This document shows, in pieces, positions 50,826 to 59,619 of a DNA stretch of 64,000 bases. The notes beneath the pieces are model-generated. The model was not told the DNA's origin. It was given only the letters and a program-made list of their open reading frames with translations, and searched no databases. Made by a program: the position numbers and the translations under genes. Positions within the stretch are counted from its first letter, which is position 1. Each line of letters begins with the position of its first letter. Source of the stretch: Saccharopolyspora oryzae (GTDB lineage Bacteria > Actinomycetota > Actinomycetes > Mycobacteriales > Pseudonocardiaceae); contig NZ_JAQGLA010000023.1 of the NCBI RefSeq assembly GCF_027853915.1, forward strand, positions 19,521-83,520. Reading direction: 5' to 3'.

Positions 50826-52764
50826 CGACAGCGACGGCACGACGCATCCGCTCGCCGCGCTCACCCCCGCGGAGATCGACGCGACGCGGGAAATCCTGGC
50901 GGAGGCCGGTCTGGTCACCGCGGCCACCCGGTTCTCCTACGTCATGCTCCGCGAGCCGGACAAGCAGGACGTGCTCGAGTGGGACGGGAGCACTCCGCTG
51001 CCGCGCGAGGTCTCGCTGCTGGTGACCGAACTCGAACCGCTCGGCCTGAGCAGCGTCGTGGTCGATCTGACGGCGGGCGAGGTCGTCTCGCGAACCGTGC
51101 TCGACCCCGCCGAGGTCGGCTTCGGCCCCTGCCTGGACGAGGACTTCGAACTCGTCGACCAGATCGTCAAGAGCGACGAGGGCTGGCTCGCCGCGGTCGC
51201 CAAGCGCGGGATCACCGACGTGACCAAGGTCCGCCCGGTTCCCCTGACAGCAGGCGTTTTCGGCTACCCGGACGAGGTCGGCCGCCGGATGTACCGGGTG
51301 CTGTCGTTCTACCAACCGCACCCGGGCGAGCCGCCGTGGGCCCACCCGGTGGGCGGGGTGATCGCGCACGTCGACGTGAGCGGCCGCCGCGTGCTCCGCG
51401 TGGTGGAGACCCACGTGGAGCACGTTCCGGAGGAGTCCGGCGACTACCTGCACGAGGCGGTGCGCGGGCCCCAGCGCACCGACCTGAAGCCGATCTCGAT
51501 CACCCAGCCCGAAGGCGTCTCGTTCGAGTACCGCGACGGCGTGCTGTCGTGGCAGAACTGGCAGCTGCGCGTCGGGTTCAACGGTCGCGAAGGGCTCACC
51601 CTGCACCAGGTCTCCTACGCCGACGGCGGGGTCCAGCGCCCCGTCCTCTACCGGGCGTCGGTCGCGGAGATGGTCGTCAACTACGGCGACCCGGGCCCGA
51701 CGCACGGCTGGCAGAACTACTTCGACCTCGGCGAGTACCAGTTCGGGCGGCTGGCGAACTCGCTGGAGCTGGGCTGCGACTGCCTGGGCGAGATCACCTA
51801 CGTCGACGCGGTGGTCTCCGACGACCACCTGCGCCCGCACGTCATCCGCAACGCCATCTGCATCCACGAGGAGGACTTCGGCGTCCTGTGGAAGCACAAC
51901 GACATCTTCACCGGCACCTCGCAGACCCGGCGGCAGCGGCGGCTGGTGGTGTCGTTCTTCGGCACCGTCGGCAACTACGACTACGGGTTCTACTGGTACT
52001 TCTACCTCGACGGCACGATCGAGCTGGAGGCCAAGGCCACCGGCATCCCGTTCCCCTCGGGCTACGACGGGCAGGACCCGCACTTCGCGGAGCTCGCGCC
52101 CGGGCTCGGGGCTCCGGTCCACCAGCACCTGTTCTCCGCGCGCCTGGACATGACCGTCGACGGGGTGCGCAACCACGTCGACGAGCTGGAGGTCGCACCG
52201 GTGCCGCCGGGGGAGGGCAACCCCTGGGGCAACGCGATCGGCCGCAAGAGCACCCGGTTGCGCACCGAGCACGAGGCCCAGCGCGTCGCCGCGAACCACC
52301 TCAACCGGGTCTGGGCGATCGCCAGTTCCGAGCGCACGAACCGGTTCGGCAAGCCGACCTCGTACGTGCTGCACCCGGAGGGCCAACCGGCGCTGCTCGC
52401 CGACGAGCACTCGTCGGTCGCGCGCCGCGCCACCTTCGCGCGCAAGCACCTCTGGGTGACCCGCTACGACCGGGACCAGCTGTGGCCCTCGGGCTACACG
52501 GTCAACCAGAACCCGGGTGGTGACGGCCTGCCCGCCTACGCGGCCGAGGACCGGCCGATCGACGGTGAGGACGTGGTGCTCTGGCACACCTTCGGGCTGA
52601 CGCACTACGTCCGCACCGAGGACTGGCCGATCATGCCGGTGGACTACACGGGCTTCAAGCTCAAGCCGGACGGCTTCTTCGACCGCAACCCGACGCTCGA
52701 CGTGCCCGACCTCAGCACCGCGCACGGCTGCTGCGGCGGAGGCGAATGTGGTTGCCACGACTAG
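50791..52764 (+). CDS. Copper amine oxidase (primary-amine oxidase)
   Basis: 657 residues. The TPQ precursor tyrosine lies in VGNYDYGFYW; copper His ligands are HQHLFSARLDMTVDG and the late His in TFGLTHYVRTEDWPIMP. The enzyme oxidises a primary amine to an aldehyde with H2O2 and ammonia. AAGGAGGAG precedes ATG 50791. There is no signal peptide, so it is cytoplasmic. The C-terminus adds a cysteine-rich tail, HGCCGGGECGCHD, not usual for the family. It is coupled to the permease and followed by a small membrane protein. Confidence 0.9.
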   Translation: MSTMELPVLPADDSDGTTHPLAALTPAEIDATREILAEAGLVTAATRFSYVMLREPDKQDVLEWDGSTPLPREVSLLVTELEPLGLSSVVVDLTAGEVVSRTVLDPAEVGFGPCLDEDFELVDQIVKSDEGWLAAVAKRGITDVTKVRPVPLTAGVFGYPDEVGRRMYRVLSFYQPHPGEPPWAHPVGGVIAHVDVSGRRVLRVVETHVEHVPEESGDYLHEAVRGPQRTDLKPISITQPEGVSFEYRDGVLSWQNWQLRVGFNGREGLTLHQVSYADGGVQRPVLYRASVAEMVVNYGDPGPTHGWQNYFDLGEYQFGRLANSLELGCDCLGEITYVDAVVSDDHLRPHVIRNAICIHEEDFGVLWKHNDIFTGTSQTRRQRRLVVSFFGTVGNYDYGFYWYFYLDGTIELEAKATGIPFPSGYDGQDPHFAELAPGLGAPVHQHLFSARLDMTVDGVRNHVDELEVAPVPPGEGNPWGNAIGRKSTRLRTEHEAQRVAANHLNRVWAIASSERTNRFGKPTSYVLHPEGQPALLADEHSSVARRATFARKHLWVTRYDRDQLWPSGYTVNQNPGGDGLPAYAAEDRPIDGEDVVLWHTFGLTHYVRTEDWPIMPVDYTGFKLKPDGFFDRNPTLDVPDLSTAHGCCGGGECGCHD

Positions 52765-53134
52765 CACTCCGCCCGGCGAGTACCGATCACGGTGCCGGTG
52801 GATCGCCGGGGTCGCCGTGGTCGGTGCCGCCGGGCACGTGGGTGCCGCGCTGATCGACCAGCACGGGTGGGTTCTCACGGTGGTCTTCGCGGTGATGGCG
52901 CTGCTGTGCGTGCCGTGCGCCGCGCACCTGCTGCGCGGCAGCCCGACCGCGTTGCGGCTGGTCGCCGCCAACGCGGCCGGCATGGTCGTCGCCCACCTCG
53001 TGCTCGCCGCCACCAGCGGTGGCCACCACACCGGCTCCCCGGCGCTGGCCGTCCTCACCGTCGTCGAATGCGGCATCGCCGCGGGCGCGTGGTACACCGC
53101 GCGCCATTCGCCCCGGCCAGCACGACCGCACTGA
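52748..53134 (+). CDS. Small integral membrane protein
   Basis: 128 residues with four hydrophobic segments (GVAVVGAAGHVGAALI, VVFAVMALLCVPCAAHL, AANAAGMVVAHLVLAA, ALAVLTVVECGIAAGAW). GTG 52748 overlaps the oxidase stop by 17 bases. No family recognised. It may support the permease or the copper step. Confidence 0.5.
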   Translation: MVATTSTPPGEYRSRCRWIAGVAVVGAAGHVGAALIDQHGWVLTVVFAVMALLCVPCAAHLLRGSPTALRLVAANAAGMVVAHLVLAATSGGHHTGSPALAVLTVVECGIAAGAWYTARHSPRPARPH

Positions 53135-53189
53135 TCGCAGTCGCCCACCCCTCGCGCATTACCCTGAACGGGAGAACTGGAGGGGCGCG

Positions 53190-53753
53190 ATGGCGGGGCT
53201 GACGTACGGCACCGGGCGGCAGGCGCTGCTGGACGCCGCGGTGCGGGTCGTGGCGGCGCAGGGCCTGCGCGGGCTGACCTACCGCTCGGTGGCCGCCGAG
53301 GCCGGGGTGACCCATGGCTCCGTGCGCTACCACTTCGGTGACTGGGAGACGCTGGTGCAGGAGGCGCTCGCGCACTGCGTCAAGCGCAGCGTCGAGGACG
53401 GGGATCTGTCGTCGCCGGGGGAGGACTTCGAGGAGTTCGCCTCCGGCCTGATCTCGCTGGTCGCGGCCGATCCGGATGCGCAAGCGTTCCAGTACGAGCT
53501 GTACATGGAAGCCCGGCGGCGCCCGGAGCTCCGCCCGGTCATGGAGCGCGCGAACGGCCTGTACCGCGAGGCCGTCGGCGCTGAGCTCGCGCGGCACGGC
53601 CTGGACGACCCCGACCTGGCCGAGCTGGTGTTCGTCACCCTCGACGGCCTCGTCTTCCACCAGACGGTCTTCGGCGACTCGGACCGGACCGAACGCGCCG
53701 CCGCCGCACTGCGAAACCTGCTCGAGACGTACCGCACCGCCAAGGGAACCTGA
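53190..53753 (+). CDS. TetR-family transcriptional regulator
   Basis: 187 residues. The N-terminal helix-turn-helix reads LTYRSVAAEAGVTHGSVRYHFGDWETLVQEAL, seen as the standard TetR pattern, with a C-terminal helical ligand domain. ATG 53190 has GGAGGGG upstream. It follows the amine oxidase unit and probably controls it. Convergent with the CGNR gene after 14 bases. Confidence 0.85.
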   Translation: MAGLTYGTGRQALLDAAVRVVAAQGLRGLTYRSVAAEAGVTHGSVRYHFGDWETLVQEALAHCVKRSVEDGDLSSPGEDFEEFASGLISLVAADPDAQAFQYELYMEARRRPELRPVMERANGLYREAVGAELARHGLDDPDLAELVFVTLDGLVFHQTVFGDSDRTERAAAALRNLLETYRTAKGT

Positions 53754-53767
53754 GCCGGCACCGCAGG

Positions 53768-54247
53768 TCAGCGGGTGCGTTCGTAGTGGCGGCGCGCTTT
53801 CTCGCGGTTGCCGCAGGTGGCCATCGAGCACCAGCGGGCGCGGTTGGCCCGGCTGCGGTCGAGCAGGAACAGCTGGCACTCGTCGTTGGCGCAGGGGCGC
53901 AGCCGGCCGGGCAGTCGCTGCTCGGTGTCGGCCCAGGCGAGGACCGCCTCGACGGCCAGCCGGGCGTGCGGGGGAGTCTCGACCGTCCACTGGAGACCGT
54001 CCGAAGTGGCCTCCGGAACCTGGTGGACCCCTTCGAGCAGCGGGCTCAACGCGGCGGGTGAGCTTTCGCCGCGCACCACGTCCTGCAGGACGTCCCGCGC
54101 CTCGCGCAGCAGCTCCAGTTCCGCGAGGCTGCCGTCGCCGCCGTGCTCCCGCGCCCAGCGCCTGCCTTCGACCGGGTCGCCGAGCGCGTCCTGCTCCTCG
54201 CCGTTGACCAGTGGCCTGCTGTTGAGCAGGTCCAGCAACGCATCCAT
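53768..54247 (-). CDS. CGNR zinc-finger regulator
   Basis: 159 residues. The C-terminal zinc finger is visible as CANDECQLFLLDRSRANRARW and then CSMATCGNREKARRHY, the CGNR signature with CX3-4C...CX4C. The N-terminal ~100 residues form the ABATE-like domain found in stress-related regulators. ATG 54247 (AGGGGGTTCG upstream) is chosen over an earlier in-frame start. Divergent from the hydrolase gene across two CTAACC-N18-GGTTAG repeats, which it may bind. Confidence 0.85.
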   Translation of the reverse strand: MDALLDLLNSRPLVNGEEQDALGDPVEGRRWAREHGGDGSLAELELLREARDVLQDVVRGESSPAALSPLLEGVHQVPEATSDGLQWTVETPPHARLAVEAVLAWADTEQRLPGRLRPCANDECQLFLLDRSRANRARWCSMATCGNREKARRHYERTR

Positions 54248-54255
54248 CGAACCCC

Positions 54256-54341
54256 CTAACCAGATCGAGCCCTTTGACAGGTTAGCTCCTCCATGCTTCC
54301 ATGGCGAATACCTAACCGTATCAAACACTCGAAGAGGTTAG
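54256..54341. promoter_or_regulatory. Two identical-geometry inverted repeats between CGNR and hydrolase genes
   Basis: CTAACC (54256-54261) ... GGTTAG (54280-54285) and CTAACC (54312-54317) ... GGTTAG (54336-54341). Both have exactly 18-base spacers. TTGACA overlaps the first right arm (54274-54279). Probably operators for the CGNR protein, controlling both divergent genes. Confidence 0.55.
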
Positions 54342-54343
54342 AA

Positions 54344-55210
54344 ATGAGCTCGGTGCGCCACCGGACCGCCACCGTCGACGGTCACGAGATCTTCTACCGC
54401 GAAGCCGGCCCCGCCGACGCTCCGGCGATCGTCCTGCTGCACGGCTTCCCGACCAGCTCGTTCATGTTCCGCGAGCTCATCCCGCTGCTGGCCGACGACT
54501 ACCACGTCATCGCGCCGGACCACCTCGGCTTCGGCCACTCCGCCGCGCCCGGCGCGGACGAGTTCACCTACACCTTCGACACCCTCGCCGAACTCACCTC
54601 CGGCCTGCTCGACCAACTGGGCCTGGACCGCTACGCCCTCTACGTCCAGGACTACGGCGCCCCCATCGGATGGCGCCTCGCGCTCGAGCACCCCGACCGG
54701 ATCTCCGCTGTCGTCACCCAGAACGGCAACGGCTACGAGGACGGTTTCGTCGACGCGTTCTGGGCCGACGTCTGGGCCTACGCCGAGAACCCCGGCCCCA
54801 GCACCGAACCCGCCGTCCGCGCCGCGCTGAGCCGCGACGCCATCCGCTGGCAGTACGTGCACGGAGTGCCCGACCCGAGCCTGATCAGCCCGGACACCTG
54901 GGAGCACGATTTCGCCCTCGTCTCCCGCGAGGGCAACGACGAGATCCAGCTGGCGCTGTTCCGCGACTACCAGAACAACCGCCCGCTCTACCCGCTGCTG
55001 CACGAATACCTGCGCACCAGCGAGGTCCCGGTCCTCGCGGTGTGGGGCCGCAACGACGAGATCTTCGGCCCGGCCGGAGCCCAGGCCTTCACCCGAGACG
55101 CCAAGGACCCGGAGGTCCACCTGATCGACGGAGGCCACTTCCTCCTGGAAAGCCACCTGAAACTCGTCGCGGGCTACCTCCACGGCTTCCTCAGCCGAGT
55201 ACTGCCCTGA
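54344..55210 (+). CDS. Alpha/beta hydrolase (haloalkane dehalogenase/epoxide hydrolase-like)
   Basis: 288 residues of the alpha/beta fold. The oxyanion segment is LLHGFPTSSFMF, the nucleophile elbow appears as YVQDYGAPIGWRLA (Asp, as in dehalogenases and epoxide hydrolases), and the C-terminal His is in IDGGHFLLESH. GAAGAGG precedes ATG 54344. Divergent from the CGNR gene with shared repeats, so expression is probably repressed until a xenobiotic or stress cue appears. The true substrate is unknown. Confidence 0.85.
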   Translation: MSSVRHRTATVDGHEIFYREAGPADAPAIVLLHGFPTSSFMFRELIPLLADDYHVIAPDHLGFGHSAAPGADEFTYTFDTLAELTSGLLDQLGLDRYALYVQDYGAPIGWRLALEHPDRISAVVTQNGNGYEDGFVDAFWADVWAYAENPGPSTEPAVRAALSRDAIRWQYVHGVPDPSLISPDTWEHDFALVSREGNDEIQLALFRDYQNNRPLYPLLHEYLRTSEVPVLAVWGRNDEIFGPAGAQAFTRDAKDPEVHLIDGGHFLLESHLKLVAGYLHGFLSRVLP

Positions 55211-55436
55211 ACGCGACTGACCCGCTGAAGACGGGGCAGCGGAAACGCGCGGAGGCTGATTCGGGGAAGCTGAGGACGACCAGTTCGCCGCGGCGCAGGC
55301 CGACGGCCATGGCGAACTGCGCAGGCGGTCTCGTCGCGGCGAGCACATCCCCCAACGCGCTAGGCAACGATCCAAATGGCCGCTGGTTATGCCTGATCAG
55401 GTGTGGTTTCCGCAGGTCGGGCTCGAAAAAATCCAC
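55191..55436 (-). pseudogene. Possible tyrosine-integrase remnant
   Basis: On the minus strand, residues FAMAVGLRRGELVVLSF resemble box I of tyrosine recombinases (A-x-G-L-R-x-G-E-L), but only ~80 residues remain and neither the C-terminal His-x-x-Arg nor the Tyr box is present. It sits at the edge of the region richer in A/T. The assignment rests on one short motif and could be chance. Confidence 0.3.
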
Positions 55437-55686
55437 ACGAGCCCGTGCGCGGCGCGAGTTGTCGGTTCTCGTCGCTATTCGCGTTTGTTCGTTCGCGTCG
55501 CCGTAGGCGGGGCGGGTACATGCGATGAAGGTCGACCCGCTGCATCCTCATGCCTCATCGGTTCTGGCGAATTCCAGCCAATCACGCGTAGTTGATCTTG
55601 CTTGCGTGCTGCAGTCGGACCGTAATCCTGCTTCAACGGGGTTGCGGAGAATGGCGCCCAGCCCGAGCAGGTCTATAGTGCGCCCC
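55211..55686. other. Island boundary region, no intact gene
   Basis: About 475 bases with lower GC than the neighbours. It contains the possible integrase remnant and otherwise short frames. No tRNA or obvious attachment-site repeat was seen. Confidence 0.5.
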
Positions 55687-56628
55687 ATGTCAGACTCCCA
55701 GCAGCGCAGTGCGTCCCCGTTGAAGATTCAGCTGGACGTCTCCATGACCGTGTCGGTCGAGGAGCCTTCAAAGCTGATGGCCGCTGCGCTGGCCTCTGTC
55801 GAGGAGGCTGACTTCACCAGCTCTGCGGAGAAGGAAATGTTCCGGCAGCTTGTTGCCAGTGACCCTGCAGAAGCGCTTCAGTGGCTTGTCGACGGCGATG
55901 GGTGTTTCTTCGAACATGGCGCCTACGCGGAAGAGTCAACCATACGTGCCCGCAAACTGCCAGGAAGTCCGCTGCCGCATCCCGATTTCAGCGCCCTATT
56001 CACTGCGTGTCCGTGCGAAGCAAGATCTGAAGACGATGACGACCACGAGTACTGCGAACTCTGCGGCGGCTGGAGTCTTACAGCAAACACGGCAAACTGT
56101 CTGCACGGTGCATTTGACATCCTGATCGATCAGCTGATCGATGACCTCAAAGAACACGGCGACAAGCCAGTGCTGGACCCCTTTCAATGGATGGCCTTCC
56201 ACTTGCTGCCGAATACCACGTGGGCAATGGACAAGGTATGGCGTGCGCGGTTTATTCACTCCTGTATCGATCTGCAAGGAGATTTAGCGAGCGGTCGCGA
56301 GCCTTACCCTCGTTGTACGGCCGAGGAGATGGCCCTTCACCTTGCGATCGATTACGCGCCCGTTGTGGAAGAATTTGACGGTGATGCGTACGAGTCTCGG
56401 CGGGATGACTTCGACTGGGACACTTGCTTGGAAGATTTCTTTGAAGATCACGACATACTAATAACCAAAGAACGTCCATGGTTGGCGCGCCCAGAAGATC
56501 GAACAAATATATGGATGAGGATAGGAGATCTGCGGCCAGAGAACTGGTTCTCTTGGTTTAATTCGGGTGAACCGCGGGATGCAAAGCGCTTCACGGAAGA
56601 TGCGTACCGACTCCCAGGGTTGGCCTGA
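55687..56628 (+). CDS. Island protein with a zinc-ribbon-like cysteine cluster
   Basis: 313 residues; not recognised. A cluster of cysteines (CPCEA, then CELCGGW and CLHG at about 110-145) suggests a zinc ribbon. The rest is acidic (EDDDDHEYC, DDFDWDTC, EDFFEDHD). Codon use is visibly less GC-rich than in neighbouring genes, which points to transfer. ATG 55687 is the best start. The stop is directly followed by the NTPase start, so the two form an operon. Confidence 0.55.
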   Translation: MSDSQQRSASPLKIQLDVSMTVSVEEPSKLMAAALASVEEADFTSSAEKEMFRQLVASDPAEALQWLVDGDGCFFEHGAYAEESTIRARKLPGSPLPHPDFSALFTACPCEARSEDDDDHEYCELCGGWSLTANTANCLHGAFDILIDQLIDDLKEHGDKPVLDPFQWMAFHLLPNTTWAMDKVWRARFIHSCIDLQGDLASGREPYPRCTAEEMALHLAIDYAPVVEEFDGDAYESRRDDFDWDTCLEDFFEDHDILITKERPWLARPEDRTNIWMRIGDLRPENWFSWFNSGEPRDAKRFTEDAYRLPGLA

Positions 56629-56629
56629 G

Positions 56630-58747
56630 GTGAAGTTCGGTCGGTATTCTCCAGGTTTCTTCGCGGTCGCGATCGTAATTCTTGTACTCGCGATAGCAAC
56701 TGGCTTGACAAAGATCAACAACGCTGTAGTAGCCGGGATCGCTGGGGCTCTCGCTGCGATCTTCTCCTTGCTCGCTACGATCCTGCTTGCGCCGACCGTT
56801 GAACGCAGGAAGAAGCGAGCGGAAATCCTCTCTGAACTGCACAAAGGATTCCGTCTGGCGCGTAATGGTGACCTTCCTAAGGTGCGGTCTGTCGACAATG
56901 CCGTCATGCTCGGCGTTCACAAGGCCACTCCGAGTAGGCGTGGAGACGGGGCGCTTCCACCCTATGTGCCGCGGGACGTGGACACTGAGCTTGAAGCCGC
57001 ATTCCAAGCGTCGATCCTCATCAAGGGGGATTCTGCATCCGGGAAAACGCGGACTGCATATGAGTTCATCCGCAGAACATACCCCGATTGGAGGATTGCG
57101 GCGCCAGTTGATGGGACAGCACTGCGCTGGATCTATACCCACGGGCCGAGGCTCGATAACACAGTGCTCTGGCTCGACGACCTAGAGCGCTATATCCGGA
57201 ATGACGGTTTGGACCAGGTCATGCTGGAGGACCTGCTAGTCGGTGGCCGTGGGCGTGTGGTCCTAGTTGCGACAATACGATTGGTCGAGTACGACCGAAT
57301 CGTTAATGGTGTCCCGGTTGGTCGCCCCGATGGTGAACAGCGGCATATCCTGCATTCCGCGCGAGGAGTACTCGAAAATCCCGATCTGATAAAATTGTCC
57401 CTTGAGCGCAAACTTAGCGAGTCCGAGCAGGACCGAGCGATGCAAATGCCGGCTGATGATCGGATTCTGGCCGCCCTGAAAGAGTTTCCGAACATGGGGT
57501 TGGCTGAGTACCTGGCGTCGGGGCCGCAACTGGTGGAGCGGTGGCTGCTCGGCAGATCGTTGGATAATCAGCCACTAGGGGCTGCAATGGTGTCGGCCGC
57601 AGTGGACCTGGCCAGGGTTGGTTGGTACAAGCCGCTCCAGAGCGAGGATCTGCGCAAGCTTGCCGAGCTGTACACAGACATCCGGATCGTCGCCCTCGCT
57701 GCGGATACTGCTTTTGACGATGCCCTCCGCTGGGCTACCGCACCGGTCAACGCCACGACGGCGTTACTGGAACCGACGGGACAAGGCGTCAAAGCACCTG
57801 ACTACCTGGTCGACTACGCTCAGCGCAGCACCCACATGCGGCCGCCGCGTCAGCTGTTCTCGTACTTGCTGGACAGGGTGGACTCCTCCGCGGCGTTGGT
57901 TGTCGGACTCGCTGCGTATGACCTCGCCGACCCTGCAATGGCCCTGCGGTTCCATTTGATCGCGACGAGAAACCTTGATCACCCAGATTTCGGCTTTGCA
58001 GCGGCCAATATCGGAACTCTCTACTACGAAGGAAGAAACTGGCGTAATGCACGCCGCTGGTGGCGACGTGCGGCGGAAGCTGGAGATCCGTTGGGGGCCA
58101 TGGAGTTGGCCCGTGTGACCGGCGACTCTGACCCTCACCTCAGTCACATCCTGCTAGGTAAGGCAGCGGCCGGAGGCATCGGAACGGCGGCGTCGGCGTT
58201 GGGAGACGCGTTGCGTCGCAAGGGAAACCGAGTGTCTGCTGGAGTCGTCCTTCGCAGAGCTGCATCAGAGGGACATGTACCCAGCATGTGCATCCTTGGT
58301 GGTGTCTACGCCGAGCTGGGACGGATCCCCAAAGCTCGCCACATGTGGGTACGAGCCATGGACGCAGGTAGTGTCCTAGCCAGGATCAACATCGCCACGT
58401 TAGACGCCATGGCGGGGGACATCCCAGCGGCGGTGGCAGCTTGGGAACAGCTGGAGAAGACGCCGTACTTCTCGATCGCGTGCCGTTGTCAGGGCGTCGC
58501 CGCGTTGTTGGACGGGCGGCTTGCGGAGGCGCGTTCTTACTTCGAACGAGCCAACGTTGTGACCGACTGGCAGTCGTCGGTCTTGTTGGCATACACCCTC
58601 TCCTGTGCAGGCGACCCGACGGAAGCGGTGACATGGCTCCGTATCTCGCGGCGCGTAGGCATGGCAAGCGCGCGTCACGGACAGGAATACTTGCGGAAGG
58701 TCTTGACCGGCGACTGGTTGGCAGCGGCGGGTGGTTGGCAGGGGTAG
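56630..58747 (+). CDS. Membrane-anchored P-loop NTPase with Sel1/TPR repeats
   Basis: 705 residues from GTG 56630 (ATG 56567 is an in-frame alternative overlapping the previous gene). One or two membrane helices near the N-terminus (FFAVAIVILVLAIATGLT, VAGIAGALAAIFSLLATILL), then a P-loop ATPase with Walker A GDSASGKTRT and Walker B VLWLDDLERY, followed by helical repeats of the Sel1/TPR type (NIGTLYYEGRNWRNARRWWRRAAEAGD). The layout resembles membrane STAND-like sensors. Low-GC codon use marks it as part of the transferred island. A role in phage or mobile-element defence is inference. Confidence 0.65.
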   Translation: MKFGRYSPGFFAVAIVILVLAIATGLTKINNAVVAGIAGALAAIFSLLATILLAPTVERRKKRAEILSELHKGFRLARNGDLPKVRSVDNAVMLGVHKATPSRRGDGALPPYVPRDVDTELEAAFQASILIKGDSASGKTRTAYEFIRRTYPDWRIAAPVDGTALRWIYTHGPRLDNTVLWLDDLERYIRNDGLDQVMLEDLLVGGRGRVVLVATIRLVEYDRIVNGVPVGRPDGEQRHILHSARGVLENPDLIKLSLERKLSESEQDRAMQMPADDRILAALKEFPNMGLAEYLASGPQLVERWLLGRSLDNQPLGAAMVSAAVDLARVGWYKPLQSEDLRKLAELYTDIRIVALAADTAFDDALRWATAPVNATTALLEPTGQGVKAPDYLVDYAQRSTHMRPPRQLFSYLLDRVDSSAALVVGLAAYDLADPAMALRFHLIATRNLDHPDFGFAAANIGTLYYEGRNWRNARRWWRRAAEAGDPLGAMELARVTGDSDPHLSHILLGKAAAGGIGTAASALGDALRRKGNRVSAGVVLRRAASEGHVPSMCILGGVYAELGRIPKARHMWVRAMDAGSVLARINIATLDAMAGDIPAAVAAWEQLEKTPYFSIACRCQGVAALLDGRLAEARSYFERANVVTDWQSSVLLAYTLSCAGDPTEAVTWLRISRRVGMASARHGQEYLRKVLTGDWLAAAGGWQG

Positions 58748-58992
58748 CAAGCGCACCGTCGATGCACGCGCTCCACTGCTTGGCGAGCCCTATTGGGCCA
58801 GGTAGTCCCCCGGTGCAATTCGTACCGCATCTACACGGCACGGAGCCTGCCTTGGGCTGCTGATTTCCGTCACTGACCTCCCCGTCGAAGAAGTTGTCCA
58901 CAATGGATCGGGCGGTTCCGGGCTGCCACGAGCGGATCTGCTCACAGCGGAGAAACCGGCGGCGGACGCCGGGACGGCGGCATCGTCGGGGC
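58748..58992. other. Gap before clpP, no gene seen
   Basis: About 245 bases between the island NTPase gene and clpP. GC content returns to the host level. No ClgR box (GTTCGC-type) could be confirmed here. Confidence 0.5.
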
Positions 58993-59619
58993 ATGACGAA
59001 CAACGAGAAGCCGCCGCTGTTCGACCACCGGCTCCGGGAGCGGTTCTTCAGCCAGCGGGTACTGGTCCTCGACGGCGCGCTCGACGACGACAACGGGACG
59101 GCGCTGACCACCCAGCTGCTGTCCCTTGCCAGCGAAGACCCCAACAAGGACATCGCGCTGTGGATCCACTCGCCGGGTGGCTCGGTGCCGGCGATGCTCG
59201 CCATCCGCGACGTGATGCGGCTCGTCCCGTGCGACGTGGCCACGCTCGCCCTGGGACTGGCCTGCAGCGCGGGGCAGTTCCTGCTGTCGGCGGGAACACC
59301 GGGCAAGCGGTTCGCGCTTCCGCACGCCCGGATCCTGATGCACCAGGGGTCGGCCGGGATCGGCGGCTCGGCCGTCGAGGTGGAAGTGCAGGCCGACGAC
59401 CTGCGGCACACCCGGGACACGGTGCTCGGGCTCATCGCGGAGGACACCGGCCAGCCGGTCGAACGGATCTTCACCGACTCGCTGCACGACCGCTGGTTCA
59501 CCACCGAGCAGGCCCGCGAGTACGGCTTCATCGACCACGTCGTCGACAGCCTCGGCCAGGTCGTGCCCGTGCGCACGCACCAGCTGGGGATCGGCTCGCA
59601 GACGGGAGCGCGCGCATGA
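58993..59619 (+). CDS. clpP: ATP-dependent Clp protease proteolytic subunit (active)
   Basis: 208 residues with the ClpP fold. Catalytic Ser92 in LACSAGQFLL, His in ILMHQGSAG, Asp in SLHDRWFT. It forms a barrel with the next subunit and is fed by ClpC/ClpX. ATG 58993 starts it; the stop overlaps the next gene (ATGA). The pair is followed by a ClgR-like regulator on the opposite strand. Confidence 0.9.
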   Translation: MTNNEKPPLFDHRLRERFFSQRVLVLDGALDDDNGTALTTQLLSLASEDPNKDIALWIHSPGGSVPAMLAIRDVMRLVPCDVATLALGLACSAGQFLLSAGTPGKRFALPHARILMHQGSAGIGGSAVEVEVQADDLRHTRDTVLGLIAEDTGQPVERIFTDSLHDRWFTTEQAREYGFIDHVVDSLGQVVPVRTHQLGIGSQTGARA

